From NCBI GenBank assembly GCA_965279295.1, contig CBDIHQ010000013.1: DNA of 64,000 nt. The stretch is one strand, 5' to 3'. The notes beneath the pieces were generated by a model, which did no database searches, was not told the origin of the DNA, and saw only the letters and a list, made by a program, of their open reading frames with translations. Within the stretch, counting starts at the first letter, position 1; every line of letters starts with the position of its first letter. Below are positions 14,644-22,581 of this stretch, one piece after another. The position numbers and the translations under genes are program-made. The stretch is from Aquabacter sp965279295. GTDB taxonomy: Bacteria > Pseudomonadota > Alphaproteobacteria > Rhizobiales > Xanthobacteraceae.

Positions 14644-16299
14644 ATGGCTGCCTATCAGTATGCCTACCACATGCACGGCCTCACCAAGGCCTATCCCGGC
14701 GGCAAGAAGGTGCTGGAGAACGTCCACCTCTCCTTCTACCCCGATGCTAAGATCGGCGTGCTTGGCAACAACGGCGCGGGCAAGTCCACGCTGCTGAAGA
14801 TCATGGCCGGCATGGACAAGGACTTCTCCGGCGAGGCGCGCCCCGCCGAAGGCGTGCGGGTGGGGTATCTCGCCCAGGAGCCGCATCTCGATGCCACCAA
14901 GAACGTGCGCGAGAACGTCATGGTGGGCGTCGCCAAGCAGAAGGCGATCCTCGACCGCTACAACGAACTCGCCATGAATTATTCGGACGAGACCGCGGAC
15001 GAGATGACCGAGCTTCAGGACCAGATCGAGGCCCAGGGCCTCTGGGATCTGGACAGCAAGGTCGACCAGGCGATGGACGCGCTGCGCTGCCCGGCGGACG
15101 ATGCCGAGGTCGCCAAGCTCTCCGGCGGTGAGCGCCGCCGCGTCGCGCTGTGCCGCCTGCTGCTGGAAAAGCCTGAACTGCTGCTGCTCGACGAGCCCAC
15201 CAACCATCTCGACGCCGAAACCACCGCTTGGCTGGAAGGCCATCTGCGCGCCTATCCCGGCGCGATCCTGATCGTCACCCATGACCGCTACTTCCTGGAC
15301 AATGTGACCGGCTGGATCCTGGAGCTGGATCGCGGCCGCGGCATTCCCTACGAGGGCAATTATTCCGCCTGGCTCGGCCAGAAGCAGAAGCGCCTCCACC
15401 AGGAGGGCCGCGAGGACGAGGCGCGCCAGCGCGCGCTCGCCCGCGAGCAGGAATGGATGGGCACCTCGCCCCGCGCCCGCCAGGCCAAGAGCAAGGCGCG
15501 CATCCAGCGCTACGAGGACCTGCTGCAGAAGGCCTCCGAGCGCATGCCCTCGGCGACCCAGATCGTCATTCCGGTGGCGGAGCGCCTGGGCCAGAACGTC
15601 ATCGCCTTCGACAATCTCAGCAAATCGTTCGGCGACCGCATGCTGATCGAGGATCTCTCCTTCAAGCTGCCGCCGGGCGGCATCGTCGGCGTCATCGGGC
15701 CGAACGGCGCGGGCAAGACCACGCTGTTCCGGATGATCACCGGTCAGGAGAAGCCCGACGCCGGCTCCATCACCATCGGCGAATCGGTGCAGCTCGGCTA
15801 TGTCGATCAGAGCCGCGATGCGCTTGATGACAAGAAGACCGTCTGGGAGGAAATCTCCGGCGGCAACGAGGTGATCTACGTCGGCAAGAAGGAAATCCCC
15901 TCGCGCGCCTATTGCGCGGCCTTCAACTTCAAGGGCGGCGACCAGCAGAAGAAGGTGGGCATGCTCTCCGGCGGTGAGCGCAACCGGGTTCATCTGGCGC
16001 GCACGCTCCAGCGCGGCGGCAACGTGCTGCTGCTCGACGAACCGACCAACGATCTCGACGTCGACACCCTGCGCGCCTTGGAAGAGGCGCTGGAAGATTA
16101 TGCCGGCTGCGCCGTCATCATCTCCCATGATCGCTTCTTCCTGGATCGCATCGCCACCCACATGCTCGCCTTCGAGGGCGAGAGCCATGTGGAATGGTTC
16201 GAGGGCAACTTCGCCGACTATGAAGAAGACAAGAAGCGCCGCCTGGGCATCGATTCGATCATCCCCAAGCGCATCCACTACAAGAAGTTCGGCCGCTGA
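14644..16299 (+). CDS. ettA: Energy-dependent translational throttle protein EttA (ABC-F)
   Basis: A 551-residue ABC-F protein of normal EttA length that binds the ribosomal E site and couples translation to the ATP/ADP ratio. It has two nucleotide-binding domains without membrane segments: Walker A GNNGAGKST (about 41-49) with signature LSGGERRR, and GPNGAGKTT (about 355) with LSGGERNR. Walker B sequences are LLLLDEPTNHLD and VLLLDEPTNDLD. The N-terminus MAAYQYAYHMHGLTKAYPGG and the arm region between the domains fit EttA rather than Uup or YheS. It is monocistronic and followed by a hairpin at 16304-16327. Confidence 0.95.
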   Translation: MAAYQYAYHMHGLTKAYPGGKKVLENVHLSFYPDAKIGVLGNNGAGKSTLLKIMAGMDKDFSGEARPAEGVRVGYLAQEPHLDATKNVRENVMVGVAKQKAILDRYNELAMNYSDETADEMTELQDQIEAQGLWDLDSKVDQAMDALRCPADDAEVAKLSGGERRRVALCRLLLEKPELLLLDEPTNHLDAETTAWLEGHLRAYPGAILIVTHDRYFLDNVTGWILELDRGRGIPYEGNYSAWLGQKQKRLHQEGREDEARQRALAREQEWMGTSPRARQAKSKARIQRYEDLLQKASERMPSATQIVIPVAERLGQNVIAFDNLSKSFGDRMLIEDLSFKLPPGGIVGVIGPNGAGKTTLFRMITGQEKPDAGSITIGESVQLGYVDQSRDALDDKKTVWEEISGGNEVIYVGKKEIPSRAYCAAFNFKGGDQQKKVGMLSGGERNRVHLARTLQRGGNVLLLDEPTNDLDVDTLRALEEALEDYAGCAVIISHDRFFLDRIATHMLAFEGESHVEWFEGNFADYEEDKKRRLGIDSIIPKRIHYKKFGR

Positions 16300-16303
16300 C
16301 CTC

Positions 16304-16327
16304 AGGCGGGCGCCACGGCGCCCGCCT
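16304..16327. terminator. Hairpin after ettA
   Basis: AGGCGGGCGCC (16304-16314) pairs with its exact complement at 16317-16327 directly after the ettA stop. No T-tract follows. It is the likely end of the ettA transcript and may also serve the convergent molybdenum-hydroxylase operon. Confidence 0.55.
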
Positions 16328-16382
16328 ATCGCCTGTCGGCCTGATCTCTGCTCGAAATAAAACCGGGCCGTCCCGGTTTCGC

Positions 16383-16407
16383 CCCCCGCAAAGGTCGCTT
16401 GCGGGGG
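16383..16407. repeat. REP-like palindrome, CCCCCGCAA/TTGCGGGGG
   Basis: A 9+9 bp inverted repeat with a 7-nt centre, followed by AGGG. It shares the CCCCCGCAAG core with elements at 38487-38511, 38580-38603 and 43253-43276. All lie between genes, as expected of a dispersed extragenic palindromic family. Confidence 0.6.
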
Positions 16408-16443
16408 AGGGCCGGGAGGGAAAAGGCTGCGTGTGCCGCGGGC

Positions 16444-18564
16444 TTAGCCCTCCAGCAGCGCCGCCATGATGCGGTCGCGGGTCAGCGGCAGATGGCGCAG
16501 GCGCGCGCCCAGGGCGCGGGTCACGCCGTTGCCGATGGCCGCCGCTGTGGGGCCTTGCGACACCTCGCCCATGCCGAGAGGCGGATTGTTGGGATCGCCG
16601 ATCAGCCGGGTCTCGATGCGCGGAACCTCGGAGAAGCGCAGGATCGGGTAGGTTTCCCAGGTGTTGGACGACACCGCCCCATCCTCGAACGTCACCTGCT
16701 CCTTGAGGGTCCAGGAGATCGCCTGGATGATGCCGCCCTCGATCTGGTTGCGGGCGCCGTCCGGGTTGATGACGAGCCCGCCATCCACCGCACACCAGAC
16801 GCGCGAGACGCGCACCTCCTCCTCGACGGACAACTCCACCACCATGGCGAGGTAGGCGGCGAAATTCTTGTAGCGGCTGAAGGCGAAGCCGCGCGCGAAG
16901 CCCTCCGGCGGCTCCTCGCTCCACTCCGACATCTCCGCCGCCGCCTCGATCACGGCGCGGGCGCGCGGATCGGACATCAGCGACAGGCGGTAGGCGACAG
17001 GGTCGACGCCGGCTTCTTCCGCCAGCTCGTCCATGAAGCTTTCCAGCGCGAACACATTGGCGAAGGCGCCGAGCCCGCGCATGGATGAGGTGCGCACCGG
17101 CGCCTGGGGAATAAAGTGGTGCACCAGCTTCTGGTGCGGCAGGTCGTAGAGCAGGAAGGCGTTGCGGGAGGCGCCGCCGCCGGCCGCATCCGGCAGGTCG
17201 GCGGGCGGCGGCTCGGCCGAAGGGTGCTCCAGCGCCAGGGCGGTCAGGAGATTGACCCCGCCATTGGCACCGGGCCGCTGGACATGGGTGGGGCTCCAGA
17301 TGTTGATGGTCCAGTCGATCGGCCGCGCGTCGGCATCGAGGTCCGCGCTGACGCGCACCACCATGGCGGCTCCGAACGGGGAGACGCCCAACTCATCCTC
17401 GCGCGTCCACAGGACCCGGACGGTGCGTCCAGGATACGCCTGTGCCACGAACGCGGCGTCGAACGCGGCGTCGTCCGCGCCGTTGTGGCCGTAGCAGCCC
17501 GCGCCCTGGTGGTGGATCACATGCACCGCCTCCGGCGCCAGGGAGAGCGCCCGGGCGATCGAGCCGCGCAGGAAGAACACCCCCTGGGAGTGGGTCCACA
17601 CCGTCATCCGGCCGTCTGCGAAGCGCGCGAGACCGCACGAGGGGGCGATGGAGCCGTGGGCGATATAGGGCTTGGAAAAGGTGGATTCCACGCGCCGCGC
17701 GGCATTGGCGGCGACCATCGTCCCGCGCTCCACCACCCGGTCCGGCGCGGCCGGCCGATCCAGAAGCGTGATGGCTTCGCTGTCGGTCGGCTGAAGGTCG
17801 GCGCCGCCGTCCCAGCGCGCACGTTCGCGCAGCTTCTGGAAGGCGGCGAGCACCTGCGCCTCGTCATCGCCGGTCACCGCGACCGCATCGCCGGAGCGAT
17901 GGAAGGAAACGGCGCCGCCGCCGGCACGCAGCGCGGCCGCCTCGTCCAGTTCGATGAGCTGGGCGCCCCGGCGCGGCCGATGCAGGACGCGGGCATGCAG
18001 CACGTCAGCGGGCGAAATATCCTGGATGAAAGGCGCGCCGCCGATCTTCTCCGGCAGATCGAGGCGCTGAACCGCCGCGCCGACGATGCGCAGGTCAGAC
18101 ACCGCCTTGGGGCGCGCCGTGCCGCTGGCGATGCGGGTCAGATCGAGTTCGCCCGCCAGCACCCAGTAATCGAGCCCCGTGGCCGCGCCGTCCTTCAGGA
18201 CCGCGCCATCGTGGATTGAAAGGTCTTCGGCATCGCAGCCGAGCCGCGCGGCGGCGGCCGCGAGCATCTGGGTGCGGACTTCGGCGCACACCAGACGGAT
18301 CGCGCCGCCGGACAATTCCACCGACCGGCTACCGGCCGTGTAGCCCTCGTCCGGGGTCATCTCGGTATCGCCCGAGGTGAGCCGAATGCGGGCGATGCTC
18401 ACGTCCAGTTCGTCGGCGGCAATCTGCATCAGGGCCGTCAGCAGGCCCTGGCCCAGTTCCACCTTGCCGGTGCGCACCGCGACCGCGCCGGGTTCGGAGA
18501 AGCCGATCCACTGGTCGATGCGGGGATTGTCGGTGAGGCTCATGGAGAGTGCGGCGGCGATCAT
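16444..18564 (-). CDS. Molybdenum hydroxylase large subunit (molybdopterin-binding)
   Basis: A 706-residue subunit of the xanthine-dehydrogenase/isoquinoline-1-oxidoreductase superfamily, which hydroxylates N-heterocycles or oxidises aldehydes using Mo-MCD cofactor. Family features are GKVELGQGLLTALMQIAADE near the N-terminus, RLTSGDTEMTPDEGYTAGSR, GCYGHNGADDAAFDAAFVA in the middle and GMGEVSQGPTAAAIGNGV near the C-terminus, with the probable catalytic Glu. ATG 18564 overlaps the stop of the 2Fe-2S gene (ATGA); ATG 18543 is an alternative. No cytochrome or FAD subunit is adjacent, so electrons leave the 2Fe-2S subunit by an unlinked acceptor. There is no Tat signal, suggesting a cytoplasmic enzyme. 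Confidence 0.88.
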   Translation of the reverse strand: MIAAALSMSLTDNPRIDQWIGFSEPGAVAVRTGKVELGQGLLTALMQIAADELDVSIARIRLTSGDTEMTPDEGYTAGSRSVELSGGAIRLVCAEVRTQMLAAAAARLGCDAEDLSIHDGAVLKDGAATGLDYWVLAGELDLTRIASGTARPKAVSDLRIVGAAVQRLDLPEKIGGAPFIQDISPADVLHARVLHRPRRGAQLIELDEAAALRAGGGAVSFHRSGDAVAVTGDDEAQVLAAFQKLRERARWDGGADLQPTDSEAITLLDRPAAPDRVVERGTMVAANAARRVESTFSKPYIAHGSIAPSCGLARFADGRMTVWTHSQGVFFLRGSIARALSLAPEAVHVIHHQGAGCYGHNGADDAAFDAAFVAQAYPGRTVRVLWTREDELGVSPFGAAMVVRVSADLDADARPIDWTINIWSPTHVQRPGANGGVNLLTALALEHPSAEPPPADLPDAAGGGASRNAFLLYDLPHQKLVHHFIPQAPVRTSSMRGLGAFANVFALESFMDELAEEAGVDPVAYRLSLMSDPRARAVIEAAAEMSEWSEEPPEGFARGFAFSRYKNFAAYLAMVVELSVEEEVRVSRVWCAVDGGLVINPDGARNQIEGGIIQAISWTLKEQVTFEDGAVSSNTWETYPILRFSEVPRIETRLIGDPNNPPLGMGEVSQGPTAAAIGNGVTRALGARLRHLPLTRDRIMAALLEG

Positions 18565-19028
18565 GCTGCGTCTCCACGCAAGGTGGCGGCGGCGCGCTCG
18601 ACGGCGCGGATGATGCGCTCGTGGGCGCCGCAGCGGCACAGATGGGGGTCGAGAGCGGTCACCACGTCTTCGCGCGAGGGCGTGTGGGTCCGGTCCAACA
18701 GCGCCTTGGCGGACATCAGGATGCCGGAGAGGCAATAGCCACACTGTCCGGCCTGTTCGGCGAGGAAAGCGTCATAGAGCGGATGGGCCGGAATGCATTC
18801 GGCGGTTTCCACCCGGCGGCCCGCGACATCGCCGGCCGGCAGGGTGCAGGAATAGGATGGCGTGCCGTCGATCAGCACCATGCAGGCGCCGCACTGCTCC
18901 TCGCCGCAGCCGAACCGTGTCGCCTTGAGTTCGAGGATATTGCGCAGCACATGAATCAGTGGCGCGGCCTCGTCCGCCAGCACGGATTTCGCCGCGCCGT
19001 TCACATGAAATGCGATCTCAAGCGCCAT
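18561..19028 (-). CDS. Molybdenum hydroxylase 2Fe-2S small subunit
   Basis: A 155-residue iron-sulfur subunit that passes electrons from the molybdenum site. The N-terminal plant-type cluster is FGCGEEQCGACMVLIDGTPS, with a later Cys in SCTLP. The C-terminal cluster is QCGYCLSGILMSA followed by HLCRCG. ATG 19028 has AGGAGT upstream and gives MALEIAFHVNGAAKSVLADE; a longer frame to 19061 lacks support. The gene is coupled to the large subunit by an ATGA overlap. It lies 48 nt after the CMD-family gene, forming a three-gene operon. Confidence 0.92.
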   Translation of the reverse strand: MALEIAFHVNGAAKSVLADEAAPLIHVLRNILELKATRFGCGEEQCGACMVLIDGTPSYSCTLPAGDVAGRRVETAECIPAHPLYDAFLAEQAGQCGYCLSGILMSAKALLDRTHTPSREDVVTALDPHLCRCGAHERIIRAVERAAATLRGDAA

Positions 19029-19076
19029 GGATACTCCTGGACCCGGTTTGGATGGCCGCACGAACCGTGCGCGCTC

Positions 19077-19613
19077 TCACGCCTCGCCCTGCGGCGGCAC
19101 ACGATAGATGCGCAGGCAGATGGCAAGCATGGAGTAATAGCCCAGAAGCCCGGCCAATTCGACCACTGCCTTCTCGCCGAACCGCGCCTGTGCCTCGGCG
19201 AACAGCGCGTCGGGCACGTCGTTCTGGGCGAAGTAGGTGCTGGCGAAGCGGTAAACCAGGGCGTCGTCGGCATCCTCGAACACCGGAACCTGGTCCCTCT
19301 CCAGGGCCTGGATGATGGTCTCCGGCAACCCCGCCTTGCGGGCCTCGTGCACATGCACCGACCATTCGTAGGTCGCGTCCCAGTGGCGGGCCACCACGAG
19401 GATGGCGAGTTCCGACAGACGCGGGGTGAACTCGGTGCCATAGCGGCAGAACACGCCCAGCGCCTGGGACTTCTCCGCCAGTTCCGCGCTGCCCAGCAGC
19501 AGATGGTAGATATAGGGCACGCTCTTGCGCGGACCCGAGGCGATGGCGTCGAACACGGTCTTCTGCGCCGGGTTGAGCTTGGCGGGGTCCAATTCCTTAA
19601 AGCGTTTGGTCAC
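19077..19613 (-). CDS. Carboxymuconolactone-decarboxylase-family protein
   Basis: A 178-residue all-helical protein of the CMD/AhpD-like family. GTG 19613 is chosen because GGGAGGA lies about 7 nt before it; the longer frame to 19727 would add an unlikely N-terminus. Family features include AELAEKSQALGVFCRYGTEF, ELAILVVARHWDATYEWSVH and HEARKAGLPETIIQAL. It has no CxxC motif, so a peroxidase role like AhpD is unlikely. It is the first gene of the molybdenum-hydroxylase operon and is divergent from the reductase at 19963. The 349-bp region between them carries the palindrome at 19831-19844. The reaction is unknown. Confidence 0.85.
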   Translation of the reverse strand: MTKRFKELDPAKLNPAQKTVFDAIASGPRKSVPYIYHLLLGSAELAEKSQALGVFCRYGTEFTPRLSELAILVVARHWDATYEWSVHVHEARKAGLPETIIQALERDQVPVFEDADDALVYRFASTYFAQNDVPDALFAEAQARFGEKAVVELAGLLGYYSMLAICLRIYRVPPQGEA

Positions 19614-19830
19614 GCTGACGTCCTCCCGAGGGCGCGCCGTGCCGGCGCTATTGACCGCCTGTGCGGCGGTAGATTTTGGCGCGGAAGCGATCCCCGGCAC
19701 CGGGCATAGAGATAGGTCGCGGGACACGTCTTGTCCTCACACGTTTTGTCCTGCCCCCACGGTCCATTCCGAAGCGCGCTTTGCAGATCGGTCGTTTCCC
19801 GAAGGCCACCGGCGCGTGGTTTTTTTCTGT

Positions 19831-19844
19831 TTATCGATTGATAA
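19831..19844. promoter_or_regulatory. Palindrome TTATCGATTGATAA, candidate regulon operator
   Basis: A 14-bp near-perfect dyad in the divergent region between the CMD gene and the reductase gene. It differs by one base from the perfect palindrome beside the TetR gene (35437-35450). Related sites occur at 23985, 28472 and 46608. The rest of 19614-19962 shows no gene. Confidence 0.55.
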
Positions 19845-19962
19845 TTCTTGCTCGGCTCCGACTTGTCAATTATGGCCGGAGGGGAGGGCTAAGCCCCGCC
19901 ACAACTCATCAACGAGTGCCCGGAACGCGCACACGACGACGCGAAGGGCGGAGGAGACAATC

Positions 19963-20865
19963 ATGAGCGGCACTGCGGAACGCCCCACGGTCGGCGTCGT
20001 CGGCCTCGGTATCATGGGCCTGTCCTATGCGCGCAACCTGCGCGATGCAGGTTTCCACGTCATCGGCTTCGACGTGGCCGAAGCGCCGCTGAAGGCGCTG
20101 ACCGACGTGGGTGGCGAAGTCGCCGCCACGCCCAAGGACCTGGCGGCCAAATCCGATGTGATCCTGATCGCGCTCGCCTCGGTGGATGCGCTGAAGTCGG
20201 CCTGCGGCGGCGAAGACGGCATGGTCCATTCGATCCGCGCGGGCACCGTGGTGTGCGAGATGGGCACCCTGCCCATGTACGCCAAGGATTATGTGCTGAA
20301 GCTTTTTGAACCCAAGGGCGCCCCGGTGCTCGATTGCCCGGTGTCCGGCACCGGCGCCCAGGCGGCGGTGCGCGATCTGGTGGTCTATGCCTCGGGCGAC
20401 GAGGCGGCCGCCACCCGCATCCGCCCGGTGTTCGACGGTTTCGCCCGCAACACCCGCTACGTCGGCGAGTTCGGCGCCGGCATCAAGCTGAAGTTCGTGG
20501 CCAACCTGCTGGTGACGATCCACAACCTCGCCACCGCCGAGGCGCTGCTCATGGCCGAGCAGTCCGGCCTCGACCTCAACATGGTGTTCGACGCGATCCG
20601 CGACGGCGCCGGCAATTCGCGCATGTTCGAGGTGCGCGGGCCGATGATGATCGAGGAGCGGTATCAGCCGGCGACCATGAAGATGGACGTCTACATGAAG
20701 GACCTGACACTCATCACCGAATTCGCCCGCGACATCCGCACGCCGACCCCGCTGATGGCGGCGAGCGTGCCGTTCTATGTCGCCGCCCTCGCCGCCGGCC
20801 GCGATGCCGACGACACGGCGGCGCTTTATGCGGTGCTGAAGGAAATGACCCAGAAGAAGGGATGA
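19963..20865 (+). CDS. NAD(P)-dependent 3-hydroxyacid dehydrogenase family protein
   Basis: A 300-residue enzyme of the 3-hydroxyisobutyrate dehydrogenase / tartronate semialdehyde reductase family. It has a Rossmann motif VGVVGLGIMGLSYARNLRDA at residues 9-28, the substrate motif DCPVSGTGAQAAV (about 125-137), and a catalytic Lys within FGAGIKLKFVANLL (about 167-180). ATG 19963 follows GGAGGAG with good spacing; the longer frame upstream crosses the divergent promoter. A paralogue lies at 46674-47561 with the same kind of operator upstream. It probably reduces or oxidises a beta-hydroxy acid intermediate of the pathway. Confidence 0.88.
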   Translation: MSGTAERPTVGVVGLGIMGLSYARNLRDAGFHVIGFDVAEAPLKALTDVGGEVAATPKDLAAKSDVILIALASVDALKSACGGEDGMVHSIRAGTVVCEMGTLPMYAKDYVLKLFEPKGAPVLDCPVSGTGAQAAVRDLVVYASGDEAAATRIRPVFDGFARNTRYVGEFGAGIKLKFVANLLVTIHNLATAEALLMAEQSGLDLNMVFDAIRDGAGNSRMFEVRGPMMIEERYQPATMKMDVYMKDLTLITEFARDIRTPTPLMAASVPFYVAALAAGRDADDTAALYAVLKEMTQKKG

Positions 20866-21422
20866 CGCCTCGCCTTAGGGCGCCGGGCCAATTCCTTCTC
20901 CAACCAATTCCTTCTCCACTTGCGAGAGCCCTGAGAAACGCAGATCGCGCCGTTTTCTTAGGGCTGTCGCAGGTGATTGCGGGCGGCGGCCGGGTGGTTT
21001 CACCTCTCCTCGGGACCGTTGCAAATTATGGCCATGTGATTCCCTCCGTATCGGAGGGGATTGGCTCAGCTCAAAAACCTGATCTCGCGCCGTCAAAACC
21101 GGCGTGACCTCGGCGTCACGATAACCCGTCCGTCCCTAATACCAAGGCCACGCTTGCCCCTTCCTAACTGTAAGGGTTACATATTCTCGCCTTGGTTCCC
21201 TGTTTGACAGGGGTCGGCAAGGAAACGGTTACCAAACTCCGCTAGCGTCGTGCGCTGCCGGGGCCTGTGACCGGGGGGCGGGAGATCGTCACCCAGACAC
21301 GAGCATTGCAGGATTGTCGCGAGATTGTCCTACGAACGGCATTTGTTTCCCGGTGTCAGACCGGTGCAAGGCGATTGGGGCTTGAGTTTGCCCGCGCGCC
21401 ACATGTTCGAGCAGTGAGGACC
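20866..21422. other. Intergenic region with short tandem repeat
   Basis: A 557-bp stretch without a convincing gene. CCAATTCCTTCTCCA occurs twice in tandem at 20888-20902 and 20904-20918. A TTGACA at about 21204 lacks a matching -10 at normal spacing. The region probably holds the promoter of the transpeptidase-like gene at 21423. Confidence 0.5.
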
Positions 21423-22562
21423 ATGACCGATACGGCCTGGATCGACGAATTCGACTCATACGAGGCTCCCCTCGCGTCGAACAACCGGCCGTACCTGCGC
21501 ACCGTGGGCGTGGCCCTTGTGGGCTTCGCCGGAGTGGCCAGCGCAGCCGTCGTGGTCGCCTGGGCCGGTGGCTGGATGGGCCACGGCAATGGCAATGGCG
21601 CGGCGACCAGTGCCCGCAGCGATGTGTCCCGGCCGCTCGATCCGCTCTCCGCTGACGACATGCTCGACGAAAAGATCCTCGCGGCGCGCGCGGCACAGCT
21701 GAGTGCCGACGCCGACACCGTGACCGACATCGAGAATTTCCGCCCCTCCGGCGCGATCGCCTACACCCCCGGCTGGCTGTTCGATCCCACCCCGCAGATC
21801 GCCTGGCCCTCGGTTGCGGTCGCGGCGCTGCCGTCAGGTCCTGCGGCCATGCCCGCACCGGTGCAGAGGATCGAGACGCTGCGCGCCGTGCCCATGCCGC
21901 AGGCCAACCCCTTGCTGGCGCAGCGCGGACAAGGCATTCCGCTGGCGATGCTCGACCCGGATACGCAGATCGCGGCGGTGCCCATGCCGCTGCGCAATCC
22001 GCTGCTCCAGGGGCGTGAACAGCTTGCTGCTCTCCCGCCGATGGACCAGCAGCCGGCCCCCGCCACCGTCGAGCCGACCCCGGACCAGAAGAAGGACGTG
22101 GCCCTTCCCGGACCGGGCGACCGCTACGCCATCTATGACATCAAGGCCCAGGTGGTCTACATGCCGAGCGGCGAGCGGCTGGAAGCCCACTCCGGCTATG
22201 GCGACATGTTCGACGATATCCGCCATGTCGCCGTGCCCATGCGCGGGCCGACGCCGCCCAATATCTACGACCTGACCATGCGCGAATCGCGCTTCCACGG
22301 CGTCGAGGCGCTGCGGATGAAGCCGGTGGGCGACAGCAAGATGTACGGCCGCAACGGCTTCCTCACCCATCCCTACATGATGGGATCGCGCGGGGATTCC
22401 AACGGCTGCGTCTCGTTCAAGGATTATGACACCTTCCTCGCCGCCTATAAGAAGGGCGAGGTCACGCGCCTGATCGTGGTGGCGAGCCTGGCGAACCCGC
22501 CGCCCTCCACCGCCAATCCGCTCCTGTCCTGGCTCGCCGGAAACGCTGGCACCACACGCTGA
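21423..22562 (+). CDS. DUF2778/Tlde1-like L,D-transpeptidase-fold protein, membrane-anchored
   Basis: A 379-residue protein starting at ATG 21423 (MTDTAWIDEFDSYEAPLASN), with GAGGA just upstream. One transmembrane helix (about 24-46, TVGVALVGFAGVASAAVVVA) is followed by a long Ala/Pro-rich linker with repeated P-M-P-x-x-N-P-L units. The C-terminal 120 residues carry the DUF2778 pattern: FHGVEALRM, YGRNGFLTHPYMM and SRGDSNGCVSFKDYDTFLAA, with His, Ser and Cys likely catalytic. In type VI effectors this fold attacks or edits peptidoglycan. Here there is no T6SS context, so a chromosomal periplasmic cell-wall role is more likely. It is monocistronic. Confidence 0.75.
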   Translation: MTDTAWIDEFDSYEAPLASNNRPYLRTVGVALVGFAGVASAAVVVAWAGGWMGHGNGNGAATSARSDVSRPLDPLSADDMLDEKILAARAAQLSADADTVTDIENFRPSGAIAYTPGWLFDPTPQIAWPSVAVAALPSGPAAMPAPVQRIETLRAVPMPQANPLLAQRGQGIPLAMLDPDTQIAAVPMPLRNPLLQGREQLAALPPMDQQPAPATVEPTPDQKKDVALPGPGDRYAIYDIKAQVVYMPSGERLEAHSGYGDMFDDIRHVAVPMRGPTPPNIYDLTMRESRFHGVEALRMKPVGDSKMYGRNGFLTHPYMMGSRGDSNGCVSFKDYDTFLAAYKKGEVTRLIVVASLANPPPSTANPLLSWLAGNAGTTR

Positions 22563-22581
22563 GACCTTTCGACCTCAGCGT
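22556..22581. terminator. Hairpin spanning two convergent stop codons
   Basis: ACGCTGAG (22556-22563) and CTCAGCGT (22574-22581) form an 8-bp stem with a 10-nt loop. It includes the stop codon of the DUF2778 gene and that of the convergent MFS gene. A compact bidirectional terminator is likely, though there is no T-run. Confidence 0.5.

Noticed and set aside
14533..16278. 581-codon open frame on the minus strand opposite ettA
   Set aside because: It is antisense to a clear ettA gene, its translation is low-complexity Leu/Ala/Gly/His with no domain, and it reflects third-position GC bias in a high-GC genome.
20866..21422. Riboswitch or small RNA in the long gap before the DUF2778 gene
   Set aside because: Short complementary segments exist (ACCAAGGC near 21143 with GCCTTGGT near 21190) but no known riboswitch core could be recognised.
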